Shown one piece after another: positions 53,304-61,401 of a stretch of 64,000 bases of DNA (position 1 is its first letter; each line of letters begins with the position of its first letter). A model generated the notes under the pieces. It worked only from the letters and a program-made list of their open reading frames with translations. It did no database searches and was not told the origin of the DNA. This stretch comes from JBJHBP01 sp050485645 (lineage in GTDB: Bacteria > Pseudomonadota > Gammaproteobacteria > Steroidobacterales > Rariloculaceae). A program made the translations under genes and the position numbers. Location: the NCBI GenBank assembly GCA_050485645.1, contig JBJHBT010000005.1:1-64000 (forward strand). Direction: 5' to 3'.

Positions 53304-55745
53304 TCAGGCGCGCGGTGCGCCGGGTATCAGGGCGGCCGGATCGAAGTCGTCGACGTTGATCAGCACCATGGCCTTGTCGTCGAACTCCCTGATCCGTCTT
53401 GCCTCGTCGGCACTCAGCACACCGAGCCGCTCGGCTTCTTCAATCTGCCCCGGGGTGTCCGATGCCTTGATCCGGCCCGCCCGACGTGCGTCGAAGACCT
53501 TGCGTTCCAGCGACTTGATCGACTCGGCGAGCTCCAGTGCTTCCTGGAGCAGGCCCAGCGGATTTCCCGGTTCAAGTGCCTTGTAGGCACAGTCCGCCAG
53601 CCGTTCGCGGGTCTGGGTCGGATTGATGATCAGTTCGACGATCTGCTGACCCAGTTCATCCGACGGCGACGAAAAACTGCGGCCGCGCGGAAACACCAGA
53701 ATCCGCAGCACGAAGGCCACCCAGCGGTTGGGCAGGTTGCGCAGCAGGCTGTGAAGCTGCTCCTGCGCCTTGTAGAGCAGCGTGCGGCATGCCCACTCCA
53801 CCAGCGGCCGATCGGCGGCCGGCTCCCCGTCGTCGCGGTGATTCTTGAGGACCATGGAAGCCAGGTACAGATAGCTGAGTACGTCGCCCAGGCGCGCCGA
53901 CAGCAGTTCCTTGCGCTTGAGCTCGCCGCCCAGTGTCAGCATCGCGGCATCGGCTACCAGTGCGAAGGCGGCACTGAAGCGATTGATGTGCTGGTAATAG
54001 CGACGCATGTCACCCTGAGCCGGCACAGTGGTGAGGCGCGCCGCCGTGAGGCCCATGACCAGCGCTCGTGCGGCGTTCGACAGCCCGTAGCCGATGTGCG
54101 CGAACAGCAGGCGGTCGAAGTCCAGCAGCCCTTTTTCTTCGTCCTCATCATTCGCCGCCGCCATTTCAGCGAGCACGTACGGATGGCAGCGGATCGCGCC
54201 CTGGCCGAAGATGATCAGACTGCGCGTGAGAATATTGGCGCCCTCGACGGTGATGGAAATCGGTACCCCCTGATAGCCGCGCGCCAGATAGTTCTTTGGT
54301 CCGAGCATGATGGCCTTGCCGCCATGCACGTCCATTGCATCGTTGGCCACCTGCCGTCCCATCTCGGTGTTGTGACACTTGAGAATGGCTGATGGCACGG
54401 AGGGCTGTTCACCGGCATTCAGAGCCGCACAGGTGACACGGGAAGCGGATTTCATGATGTAGGTGAGACCGGCCATGCGTGCCAGCGCCTCACCCACGCC
54501 ATGGAACTTGCCGATGGGCAGATTGAACTGGCGCCGTATGCGGGCATAGGCGCCGGAGGCATAGACCGCCGCCATGGCGCCGCCCAGCGCGTTGCTGGGC
54601 AGCGTGATGCCGCGGCCCACGGACAGCAGCTGAACCAGCATGCGCCAGCCCTGTCCGGCCATTTTCGGGCCACCGATGATGTGGTCCAGCGGCACGAACA
54701 CGTCCTTGCCGCGCGTCGGGCCGTTCTGGAATGGCACATTGATCGGAAAATGCCGGCGCCCGATCTCCACGCCCGGCAGGCTGGTGGGAATCAGCGCCGA
54801 CGTGATGCCGTACTCGTCCTTGTCGCCGATCAGGTGATCGGGGTCATACAGCTTGAACGCAAGGCCGAGTACGGTCGCGATCGGCGCCAGTGTGATGTAG
54901 CGCTTGCTCCAGTTCAGGCGCAGCCCGATGACTTCCTCGCCATCCCATTCGCCGCGACAGACGACGCCGGTGTCGGTGATCGCCGTGGCGTCGGAGCCTG
55001 CACGCGGCGATGTGAGCGCAAAACAGGGCACCTCGGCGCCGCTGGCAAGGCCCGGCAGCCAGCGCTGTTTCTGCTCGTCGGTACCATAGTGCAGCAGCAG
55101 TTCCGACGGACCCAGCGAGTTCGGTACGCCGATGGTCGATGACACGGTGGTGTTGCGCGAGGAAATCCGGGTCAGGATGATGGAATTGGCCAGCGGCGAG
55201 AAACCCAGGCCGCCGTACTCCTTGGGAATGATCATCGCGAAGAAGCCCTTCTTCTTGATGAAATCCCAGACTTCTTCGGGCATGTCACACAGTTCGTGGG
55301 TGATCTGCCAGTCATCCAGCATGCTGCACAGTTCGTTTGTCGGGCCATCGAGAAACGCCTGCTCCTCGTCGGTGAGGCTCGGCGCAGGCAGTTCCAGCAG
55401 CTTGCTCCAGCGCGGCATGCCGGAAAACAGCTCGCCTTCCCACCACACGTTGCCGGCGTCCAGCGCCTCCTGTTCGGTTCTGGACATCGTCGGCAGCATG
55501 CGCCGGAAAGTCCCGAGCACCGGCCGGGAGATCCGTTCGCGCCGGATCTCATCGAAATTCAGCGCCGCGAATGCCGCGAACAGCAACCACAGGCACAGTT
55601 TCCAGGCCCAGCCGGCCGGTCCGAAAAGGGTGTAGATGACGAGCACGCCACCGAGCAGGGCGGTCGCGCTGCGCAGATCGGTGCGCCGGTAGGCCAGTGC
55701 GATGGGGGTCGCGATGCCGACCAGCAGCCAGAACAGTGTTGCCAC
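53304..55745 (-). CDS. fadE: FadE-type acyl-CoA dehydrogenase
   Basis: 813 residues, the long FadE class (E. coli FadE 814). FAD-dependent first step of fatty-acid beta-oxidation. Two hydrophobic N-terminal segments (about residues 3-20 and 30-65) suggest membrane attachment. The acyl-CoA dehydrogenase core has KKKGFFAMIIPKEYGGLGFSPLA, FALTSPRAGSDATAI, and HGGKAIMLGPKNYLARGYQ; the C-terminal third is the DUF1974 region. GTG start with GAGGTGA 5 nt before it. Together with fadD it supports growth on fatty acids. Confidence 0.95.
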   Translation of the reverse strand: MATLFWLLVGIATPIALAYRRTDLRSATALLGGVLVIYTLFGPAGWAWKLCLWLLFAAFAALNFDEIRRERISRPVLGTFRRMLPTMSRTEQEALDAGNVWWEGELFSGMPRWSKLLELPAPSLTDEEQAFLDGPTNELCSMLDDWQITHELCDMPEEVWDFIKKKGFFAMIIPKEYGGLGFSPLANSIILTRISSRNTTVSSTIGVPNSLGPSELLLHYGTDEQKQRWLPGLASGAEVPCFALTSPRAGSDATAITDTGVVCRGEWDGEEVIGLRLNWSKRYITLAPIATVLGLAFKLYDPDHLIGDKDEYGITSALIPTSLPGVEIGRRHFPINVPFQNGPTRGKDVFVPLDHIIGGPKMAGQGWRMLVQLLSVGRGITLPSNALGGAMAAVYASGAYARIRRQFNLPIGKFHGVGEALARMAGLTYIMKSASRVTCAALNAGEQPSVPSAILKCHNTEMGRQVANDAMDVHGGKAIMLGPKNYLARGYQGVPISITVEGANILTRSLIIFGQGAIRCHPYVLAEMAAANDEDEEKGLLDFDRLLFAHIGYGLSNAARALVMGLTAARLTTVPAQGDMRRYYQHINRFSAAFALVADAAMLTLGGELKRKELLSARLGDVLSYLYLASMVLKNHRDDGEPAADRPLVEWACRTLLYKAQEQLHSLLRNLPNRWVAFVLRILVFPRGRSFSSPSDELGQQIVELIINPTQTRERLADCAYKALEPGNPLGLLQEALELAESIKSLERKVFDARRAGRIKASDTPGQIEEAERLGVLSADEARRIREFDDKAMVLINVDDFDPAALIPGAPRA

Positions 55746-55861
55746 GATCTCACCTCATTGCATGGGTCGCGCGGACACTATTGCATACGTCACGCGGACA
55801 CTGCCATCCGGCGGCAGCCGCTGGCGCCCCGGCCGGACACCGGACTCCGCAGTCGCGGCTG

Positions 55862-56848
55862 TCAGAGCAGGTCGGCGACGCCTTCCCGCTCTTCGCGCAG
55901 TTCGACCTCGGTCGTTTCCATCCTGCCGCGACCGAAGTCGTCGATGGCCAGCCCCTGGACGATGCTGTAGTCGCCGTCCCGACAGGTGACCGGGTATGAA
56001 TACACGATGCCTTCGCCGATGTCGTAGCTGCCATCCGACGCAACGCCCATGCTCACCCAGCGATCGCCGGTGCCCAGTGCCCAGTCGCGCATGTGGTCGA
56101 TCGCCGCCGAAGCGGCCGAAGCGGCCGACGATGCACCGCGCGCCTTGATGATCGCCGCGCCGCGCTGCTGCACCTGCGGGATGAATTCGTCGTGATACCA
56201 GTCTTTCGAGACCAGATCCAGCGCCGGTTTGGCATTCACGAGGGCATGGGCAAGATCCGGAAACTGGGTGGCGGAGTGATTGCCCCAGATCACGACCCTG
56301 TCGACGTTCGCAACCTGAGTGGCCGTCTTCGTGGCCAGCATGGCAGCGGCGCGATTGTGGTCCAGCCGCGTCATCGCGGTGAAGTTGCGCGGGTTGAGGT
56401 CTTTCGCATTCTCGCGCGCAATGAGGGCGTTGGTGTTCGCGGGGTTGCCGACGACCAGCACCTTGACATCGCGGCTGGCGTTGTCGTTCAGCGCCTGCCC
56501 CTGCGCGGAAAAAATCTTCGCGTTCTCCAGCAGAAGATCCTTGCGTTCCATGCCGGGACCGCGCGGCCTGGCGCCAACCAGCAGCGCGAAGTCGGCATCG
56601 CGGAATGCGGTGGCCGGATCGTCGGTGGTCACCACGCCGTGCAGCGTGGCGAAGGCGCAATCGTCCAGCTCCATGGCAACGCCCTGAAGGGCTCCCAGCG
56701 CCGGAGGAATTTCCAGCAACTGAAGGACGACCGGCGTGTCGGTACCGAGCATCTGTCCGGAAGCGATGCGGAATGCGAGCTGATAGCCGATCTGTCCTGC
56801 GGCGCCGGTAATCGCGATACGCACGGGTGTGCTGGTTTTGCCGTTCAT
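55862..56848 (-). CDS. mdh: Malate dehydrogenase
   Basis: 328 residues. NAD-dependent malate/oxaloacetate interconversion. Rossmann GAAGQIGYQLAFRIASG; active-site Arg in GARPRGPGMERKDLL, Asn in VVGNPANTNAL, and catalytic His in IWGNHSATQFPD. Length and motifs fit the cytosolic-type (MDH type 2) found in Xanthomonas and Burkholderia, not the E. coli type. Weak Shine-Dalgarno. Confidence 0.95.
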   Translation of the reverse strand: MNGKTSTPVRIAITGAAGQIGYQLAFRIASGQMLGTDTPVVLQLLEIPPALGALQGVAMELDDCAFATLHGVVTTDDPATAFRDADFALLVGARPRGPGMERKDLLLENAKIFSAQGQALNDNASRDVKVLVVGNPANTNALIARENAKDLNPRNFTAMTRLDHNRAAAMLATKTATQVANVDRVVIWGNHSATQFPDLAHALVNAKPALDLVSKDWYHDEFIPQVQQRGAAIIKARGASSAASAASAAIDHMRDWALGTGDRWVSMGVASDGSYDIGEGIVYSYPVTCRDGDYSIVQGLAIDDFGRGRMETTEVELREEREGVADLL

Positions 56849-56971
56849 GGTTGTTGTTCAGTCCTTTGCGGGATGTTCGTGCCGCCGCCTTGCGCGGTGC
56901 CTTGCGGATTCTAGCAGCCTGCCGGACGGTGGATCATTCATGCCGGGGTACGTGTATCTGTGCGGCTCGAA

Positions 56972-58144
56972 TCATCGGGTCCGCGCCGCGGGTTGGCGAC
57001 CATTGCCGGCGGGTGGCGATTCGCCGCCCGCCTGACCATTGTCATCGGCATCGCCGCTCTGGCGGACGTCGGTGCCGTACTTTTTCAGCAGGCCGCGAAA
57101 CTGATGGTAGGTCAGGCCCAGCAGTTCCGCCGCGGTTGTCTGTCTGAAACGCGCGGACTCCAGCGCCCTGTTCAGCAGTGTCCGCTCGAAATCGGCAACG
57201 GCGGCGCGAAAGTCGGTCGGGATGGCCGGCGCGGAGGGCGAAGTCGCTGAGGCGGCGTGGTGCGACGGTGCCCGGGATGAAGAATCGTGTGCGCCGGCAC
57301 CACGACCGCTATCGGTGATCGGGTCCGCCCCTTCGTGATGGTCTTCGCCGCCAGGGGCGAACGGCGAATCGAACGGGTCGAACAGGATCGCGGCGATGGG
57401 CGCCTCCGGGTCTTCGCTGCGATACACGCTTCGTTCCACCGCATTCTTCAATTCGCGCACGTTGCCAGGCCACGGGTGCGCGCGCAGCAAGGCGCTGGCC
57501 TGACTGGTGAATCCGGGAAACAGGTCACGCCCGAGTTCGGCGCTGACATTGATTGCGAAGTGGTAGGCGAGCGCGTCGACGTCCTCCGGACGGGCGCGCA
57601 GTGGCGGCACATGAATCACATCGAACGCCAGGCGGTCGAGCAGGTCGGCACGGAATTTCCCGCTCCGGGTAAGCGCCGGCAGGTTCTCGTTGGTGACGCC
57701 GACCACACGCACGTCGGTGGTGAGCGTGTCCGTGCCGCCAACGCGCTGGAACTCACCGTATTCAATCGCGCGCAGAATCTTTTCCTGCATGCGCAGCGGA
57801 ATCGTGCCCAGCTCATCGAGCACCAGGGTGCCGCCGTCGGCCTGTTCAAAGCGCCCGATATGTCGTCGCGACGCGCCGGTAAAGGCGCCGGCCTCGTGAC
57901 CGAACAGTTCGGTCTCGAGCAGCGTCTCGGTGAGCGCGGCGCAGTTCACCTTCACCAGCGGCTGATCCCAGCGATTGGAGAGATAGTGCAGGCGCGCGGC
58001 AATGAGCTCCTTGCCTGTGCCGCGCTCGCCGATCACCAGTACCGGCTTGGGCAGCGGCGCGGCCCGCGCCACGTGTTCCAGCATGGCCAGAAACACCGGC
58101 GCTTCGCCAATCAGGGAGACTGATTCCGGGCGTGCCCGACTCAT
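56972..58144 (-). CDS. pspF: Phage shock protein operon activator PspF
   Basis: 390 residues. Sigma-54 enhancer-binding AAA+ protein without a receiver domain. Walker A GERGTGKE, the sigma-54-contacting loop GAFTGA, Walker B GGTLVLDELG, and NVRELKNAVERSVYRS; a C-terminal Fis-type helix-turn-helix (QTTAAELLGLTYHQFRGLLKKYG). The linker before the helix-turn-helix is longer and His/Ser-rich compared with E. coli PspF (about 325 residues). Divergent from pspA, and expected to be held inactive by PspA until stress. AGGA 8 nt before the ATG. Confidence 0.94.
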   Translation of the reverse strand: MSRARPESVSLIGEAPVFLAMLEHVARAAPLPKPVLVIGERGTGKELIAARLHYLSNRWDQPLVKVNCAALTETLLETELFGHEAGAFTGASRRHIGRFEQADGGTLVLDELGTIPLRMQEKILRAIEYGEFQRVGGTDTLTTDVRVVGVTNENLPALTRSGKFRADLLDRLAFDVIHVPPLRARPEDVDALAYHFAINVSAELGRDLFPGFTSQASALLRAHPWPGNVRELKNAVERSVYRSEDPEAPIAAILFDPFDSPFAPGGEDHHEGADPITDSGRGAGAHDSSSRAPSHHAASATSPSAPAIPTDFRAAVADFERTLLNRALESARFRQTTAAELLGLTYHQFRGLLKKYGTDVRQSGDADDNGQAGGESPPAGNGRQPAARTR

Positions 58145-58481
58145 TCAAATGTCCTGCCAACAGTTCGCGCGGGGCGCCAGATACTAGCTGTTTTCGCCCG
58201 CAGGCACATCTGTCCGAGAGGGCGATCGAGGAATGCCGCTCCGTGAGGTCGGTGTCTTTCGCCGATACCGGGGGCGAACGAGGCTGCGGATGGCGCCAAT
58301 GATTGGTATCAGCCGCGACATGTTGGTGAGGAAAGCCAGATCGTGATCCCCGCTGAGTCCCGGAGGCGGGGCGAAAACCAAGCAAATACAAACACTTGAC
58401 GTCATTCTCGGCGGGTGGCACGAATTCTGCTCTATCTCTGCCAGGCACAGGGCCTGTCATGAATGGTAGAGGGACACGCCA
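58145..58481. other. Divergent regulatory region pspF<>pspA
   Basis: 337 nt without a gene. It holds the sigma-54 promoter for pspA (58416-58430). Just upstream, CAAACACTTG at about 58389-58398 resembles the right half of an IHF site, but two positions of the core mismatch. PspF enhancer sites are expected here and could not be assigned by eye. The pspF ribosome-binding site is at the left end. Confidence 0.5.
58416..58430 (+). promoter_or_regulatory. Sigma-54 promoter of pspA operon
   Basis: TGGCACG (from 58416), then four bases, then CTGC (58427-58430): the -24 GG and -12 GC elements with correct spacing and one mismatch to TGGCACG-N4-TTGC. The predicted start is near 58442, about 40 nt before the pspA ATG. 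Confidence 0.8.
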
Positions 58482-59165
58482 ATGGGTATCTTTTCACGCT
58501 TCACCGACATCGTTAATTCCAACATCAATTCGATACTGGACAAGGCCGAGGACCCGGAAAAGCTGGTCCGGCTGATGATTCAGGAGATGCAGGACACGCT
58601 GGTCGAAGTGCGCTCGGCCGCCGCCCGCGCAATAGCCGACAGGAAGGACCTGACGCGCAAGCTGCAGGCCCTGGATGCCGAGCGGCGCGACTGGGAGGCA
58701 AAGGCGGAATTGGCGCTGGATCGCGGCCGCGACGATCTCGCCAAGGCGGCGCTCGCGGAGAAGGCGCATCTGGCGGCCTCGGCCGACTCGATGAACGCGC
58801 ACCGCGCCGAGCTCGACGACAGCCTCGCCAGGCTCAACGACGACATCTCGCGCCTGGAGAGCAAGCTTGCCGATGCCCGCACGCGGCAGAAGGCCATCGT
58901 TTCCAGGCATCAGACAGTCAGTCGCAGCCTCAAGGTGCGCGAGCGACTGCATGACGACCGTATCGATGACGCGCTGATGCGCTTTGAGCGGTTCGAGCGT
59001 CGGGTTGATGAAATCGAAGGCCGGGTCGAGGCGTATGATCTGGGTGCGAAAAAGAGTCTGCACCAGGAGTTCTCCGATCTGGAGTCCTCCGATGCCATCG
59101 AAAAGGAGCTGGAAGCCTTGAAGAACCGACGCAGCGGCAGAGGTCATGACGGAGAGCGAAGCTGA
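58482..59165 (+). CDS. pspA: Phage shock protein A
   Basis: 227 residues, almost wholly coiled coil. Peripheral inner-membrane ESCRT-III-like protein that stabilises membranes and inhibits PspF. N-terminal amphipathic helix MGIFSRFTDIVNSNINSILDKAEDPEKL, then LMIQEMQDTLVEVRSAAARAIA, all typical. The stop overlaps the pspB ATG by 1 nt. Confidence 0.96.
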   Translation: MGIFSRFTDIVNSNINSILDKAEDPEKLVRLMIQEMQDTLVEVRSAAARAIADRKDLTRKLQALDAERRDWEAKAELALDRGRDDLAKAALAEKAHLAASADSMNAHRAELDDSLARLNDDISRLESKLADARTRQKAIVSRHQTVSRSLKVRERLHDDRIDDALMRFERFERRVDEIEGRVEAYDLGAKKSLHQEFSDLESSDAIEKELEALKNRRSGRGHDGERS

Positions 59166-59413
59166 TGATGGAAGCGCAGGTCGGTGTTCTCGGCTGGCTG
59201 ATCGTGCTGGCCGTGCTGCTGACAATCTGTGTGCTGCCGCTGATCGTCATCGGGCACTATGTTGTGAAGTGGAAATCCGCCAAGGGACTGTCGACCGACG
59301 AACAGCGCATGCTGGAGGATCTGTGGCAGGACAGCCAGTCGCTGGAAAGCCGGCTGAATGCGCTGGAAACCATTCTCGACGACGAAGTGCCGAACTGGCG
59401 CAGTCGTATCTGA
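59165..59413 (+). CDS. pspB: Phage shock protein B
   Basis: 82 residues. One transmembrane helix (about residues 9-34) with a cytoplasmic coiled coil (LSTDEQRMLEDLWQDSQSLESRLNALETILDDEVPNWR), as in E. coli PspB. With PspC it relays envelope stress to PspA-PspF. A second ATG lies immediately downstream of the first. Confidence 0.93.
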   Translation: MMEAQVGVLGWLIVLAVLLTICVLPLIVIGHYVVKWKSAKGLSTDEQRMLEDLWQDSQSLESRLNALETILDDEVPNWRSRI

Positions 59414-59433
59414 GCTGACGGAGCACGGAACCG

Positions 59434-59865
59434 ATGTCCAACAGAGACGACTTTCATCGTGTACGTCTGACACGCGACCAGGATCGTCGCATGCTGTTTG
59501 GCGTGTGCGCGGGACTGGCCCGCTACTTCGGCTTTGATCTGACCATCACGCGGGTGCTGGTCGTGATCGCCGCGCTGTTTTTTCCTCCGACCATCCTCGT
59601 CGCCTACCTGCTGCTGGCCCTGCTGATGCCCAAGGGCGGGAGCGGTGGTTCGACGGGCGGCTACGATCATCGTGGCCGACGGCATGGCACACCGGGCACG
59701 AGTCACGATGCCGTTTACGAGCGCGTGCGCAACGAGCCGCACGACGTGCTGGCAACGGTACGCTACCGCTTTCGGGACATGGACGCGCGACTCCAGAGGC
59801 TGGAGAAATACGTAACGTCCAAACACTTCCGGCTCGACTCGGAATTCCGCAAACTGAAGGAATGA
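59434..59865 (+). CDS. pspC: Phage shock protein C
   Basis: 143 residues. PspC domain: RMLFGVCAGLARYFGFDLTITRVLVVIAALFFPPTILVAYLLLALLMPK, followed by a Gly/His-rich linker and a C-terminal coil (MDARLQRLEKYVTSKHFRLDSEFRKLKE). Membrane sensor partner of PspB. 20 nt downstream of pspB. Confidence 0.93.
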   Translation: MSNRDDFHRVRLTRDQDRRMLFGVCAGLARYFGFDLTITRVLVVIAALFFPPTILVAYLLLALLMPKGGSGGSTGGYDHRGRRHGTPGTSHDAVYERVRNEPHDVLATVRYRFRDMDARLQRLEKYVTSKHFRLDSEFRKLKE

Positions 59866-60001
59866 CGTTCGCTGATCTGCACCGCAGGCCATGTCCGCTG
59901 CCGAGCCGGACAGCACCCGACGGGGTTGGAGGCGCGCGCCTCTGGCAGGCACGAAAAGCAATAACCACGGATCAGGCGCATCCGTGAAACTGGAGTGAGT
60001 A

Positions 60002-60250
60002 GTGGGCGGCAAGGAATTTGTACTCGCGATCGTCGTGATCGTGCTCATATACAAGCTGTTCGACAGCTACGTGCGCAATCGCGCGGGCGAACGCGAAGCC
60101 CATCTGGAGCAGGAGGCACGCGACGCGCTGTCGCGCGTCAGTGAACTGGAGGAACGCATTCGTGTTCTGGAGCGTATCGTGACAGATGAAGGCTATGATG
60201 TGCGCCGTGAGTTCCGCAATCTGGGCTCACGCCAGGGACCCGATGCGTAA
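60002..60250 (+). CDS. Small PspB-like membrane protein
   Basis: 82 residues. N-terminal transmembrane helix (FVLAIVVIVLIYKLF) and a cytoplasmic coiled coil ending IRVLERIVTDEGYDVRREFRNL, the same pattern as the tails of PspB and PspC in this locus. GTG start with GGAG 7 nt upstream. It occupies the place of pspD but is not recognisably PspD. Probably a fourth psp component; separated from pspC by 136 nt that contain a short GC-rich palindrome. Confidence 0.72.
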   Translation: MGGKEFVLAIVVIVLIYKLFDSYVRNRAGEREAHLEQEARDALSRVSELEERIRVLERIVTDEGYDVRREFRNLGSRQGPDA

Positions 60251-60261
60251 AGGCGGTTACC

Positions 60262-60819
60262 TTGAGTGAGGCGTCGGACAATGCGCCCGAACTGGCTGCG
60301 GCTGACGCCATGCTGTACCGGGCGCTGGTGGCGCTTGCACCGGCGAGCGTCGTGGTCGCTGGAGGCCGCGAGCCCGCCGGACTCAGCGCGTGGCGCCGGG
60401 CTCACCCCGATCGCGAGGTGGCCGCGCTGCCGGCACCGGACGACGGGCATGCGGCCAGTCAGTTGCCGACACGACGCTACGGCGTCGGAGTGATAACGGG
60501 AATGGACAGGCTTTCGCCGGCGAAGGCACGCGCACGGATCGCCCTGCTGCGTGACCGCTACTGCGATGCGATTGTCGTTGTCGCGCCGGTGAAATACTGG
60601 GCAGTCAGCGACTGGCTGGCACTGGGCTTTGAGCTGCGCGACCGTTGCACCGCGGATGCGGATGCGGATGCGGATGCGGATGCGGATGCGGATGCGGATG
60701 CGGATGCGGATGACGTCGGGCTATACCAATACGACATTGCCCGTGCGAACCCCGAGCGGGACTGGAACAACGCCCGCGACTGGGCGCATCCGGAGAATTT
60801 CCACCGCTACCGCTGGTGA
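60262..60819 (+). CDS. DUF6231-like protein with Ala-Asp repeat
   Basis: 185 residues; function unknown. Order seen: an N-terminal domain with LAPASVVVAGG and VGVITGMDRLSPAKARARIALLRDRYCDAIVVVAP, then WLALGFELRDRCT, then about ten Ala-Asp dipeptides (residues 131-151) coded by a hexanucleotide microsatellite, and a conserved-looking end LYQYDIARANPERDWNNARDWAHPENFHRYRW. The repeat sits where related proteins (as recalled) have a short acidic linker. 11 nt after the PspB-like gene. DUF assignment is tentative. Confidence 0.65.
   Translation: MSEASDNAPELAAADAMLYRALVALAPASVVVAGGREPAGLSAWRRAHPDREVAALPAPDDGHAASQLPTRRYGVGVITGMDRLSPAKARARIALLRDRYCDAIVVVAPVKYWAVSDWLALGFELRDRCTADADADADADADADADADADDVGLYQYDIARANPERDWNNARDWAHPENFHRYRW
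60652..60711 (+). repeat. Hexanucleotide microsatellite (GCGGAT)10
   Basis: Ten perfect tandem copies of GCGGAT inside the coding region of the gene at 60262. Each unit encodes Ala-Asp, so gain or loss of units keeps the frame. Confidence 0.97.
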
Positions 60820-60826
60820 ATGGCCG

Positions 60827-61252
60827 TCAGTCGGTGTTGCTCCGCGCGGCAACGTCCCGCGACTCGCCCGCTGCCTCGGAGGATTCCGCATCCGACTCCG
60901 ATTCGGCGCGTGCCTGGGCAACGGCGTTGTAGGCGCGTACCTGTTCATTGAACAGCTGCATCACATGCGACATTTCGTCGACTGCCGCATTGTGGCGATT
61001 GATCATCAGGGTCATGTAGGCGGCCGGCGCCTGGTCGGGACCTCCGACCGACGCGATCCGGCTTTCCAGGCAGGCGATGTAGTCGTCCATCGAGCCCATG
61101 TAGTCGCGGATGCGTGCCTGCGCATTGCGCAGCTGATCGGCCGAGGCCGTCGCCCCTTCGGGGACGATCACCACCTCCGGCACCTCACAGGCGCGGGCAT
61201 CGAGTGTGGTCCAGCCGGCGACGGCAATACAGATCGACAGCAGCGTTCTCAT
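60827..61252 (-). CDS. Hypothetical exported protein
   Basis: 141 residues from ATG 61252, which directly begins a signal peptide (MRTLLSICIAVAGWTTLDARA, cleavage near residue 21). The mature part is mostly helical (ADQLRNAQARIRDYMGSMDDYIACLESRI; MINRHNAAVDEMSHVMQLFNEQVRAYNAV) with two Cys that could pair, and an acidic, Ser/Ala-rich tail. Family not recognised; a periplasmic helical protein is all that can be said. Convergent with the DUF6231-like gene. Confidence 0.6.
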   Translation of the reverse strand: MRTLLSICIAVAGWTTLDARACEVPEVVIVPEGATASADQLRNAQARIRDYMGSMDDYIACLESRIASVGGPDQAPAAYMTLMINRHNAAVDEMSHVMQLFNEQVRAYNAVAQARAESESDAESSEAAGESRDVAARSNTD

Positions 61253-61401
61253 GTGATGTCCGGCTTCCCTGAGTGTGTTGCTGCGGCGAATATACCCCAG
61301 CCGCGGCACCGGCAGTCAACCTGACGGACGCATGGCAACGGCCGGCTGACGGCGGGTCTGGAGAAACGTGGCGTGGCGTCCATGCCACGGCGGGTCGCGA
61401 T

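Noticed and set aside
58389..58401. IHF site in the psp promoter region
   Set aside because: Two mismatches in the core motif; position is plausible but the sequence alone does not support a call.
60558..60770. Minus-strand frame with Ser-Ala repeats at the microsatellite
   Set aside because: It is the reverse reading of the GCGGAT repeat; the plus-strand frame has conserved-looking sequence on both sides of the repeat.
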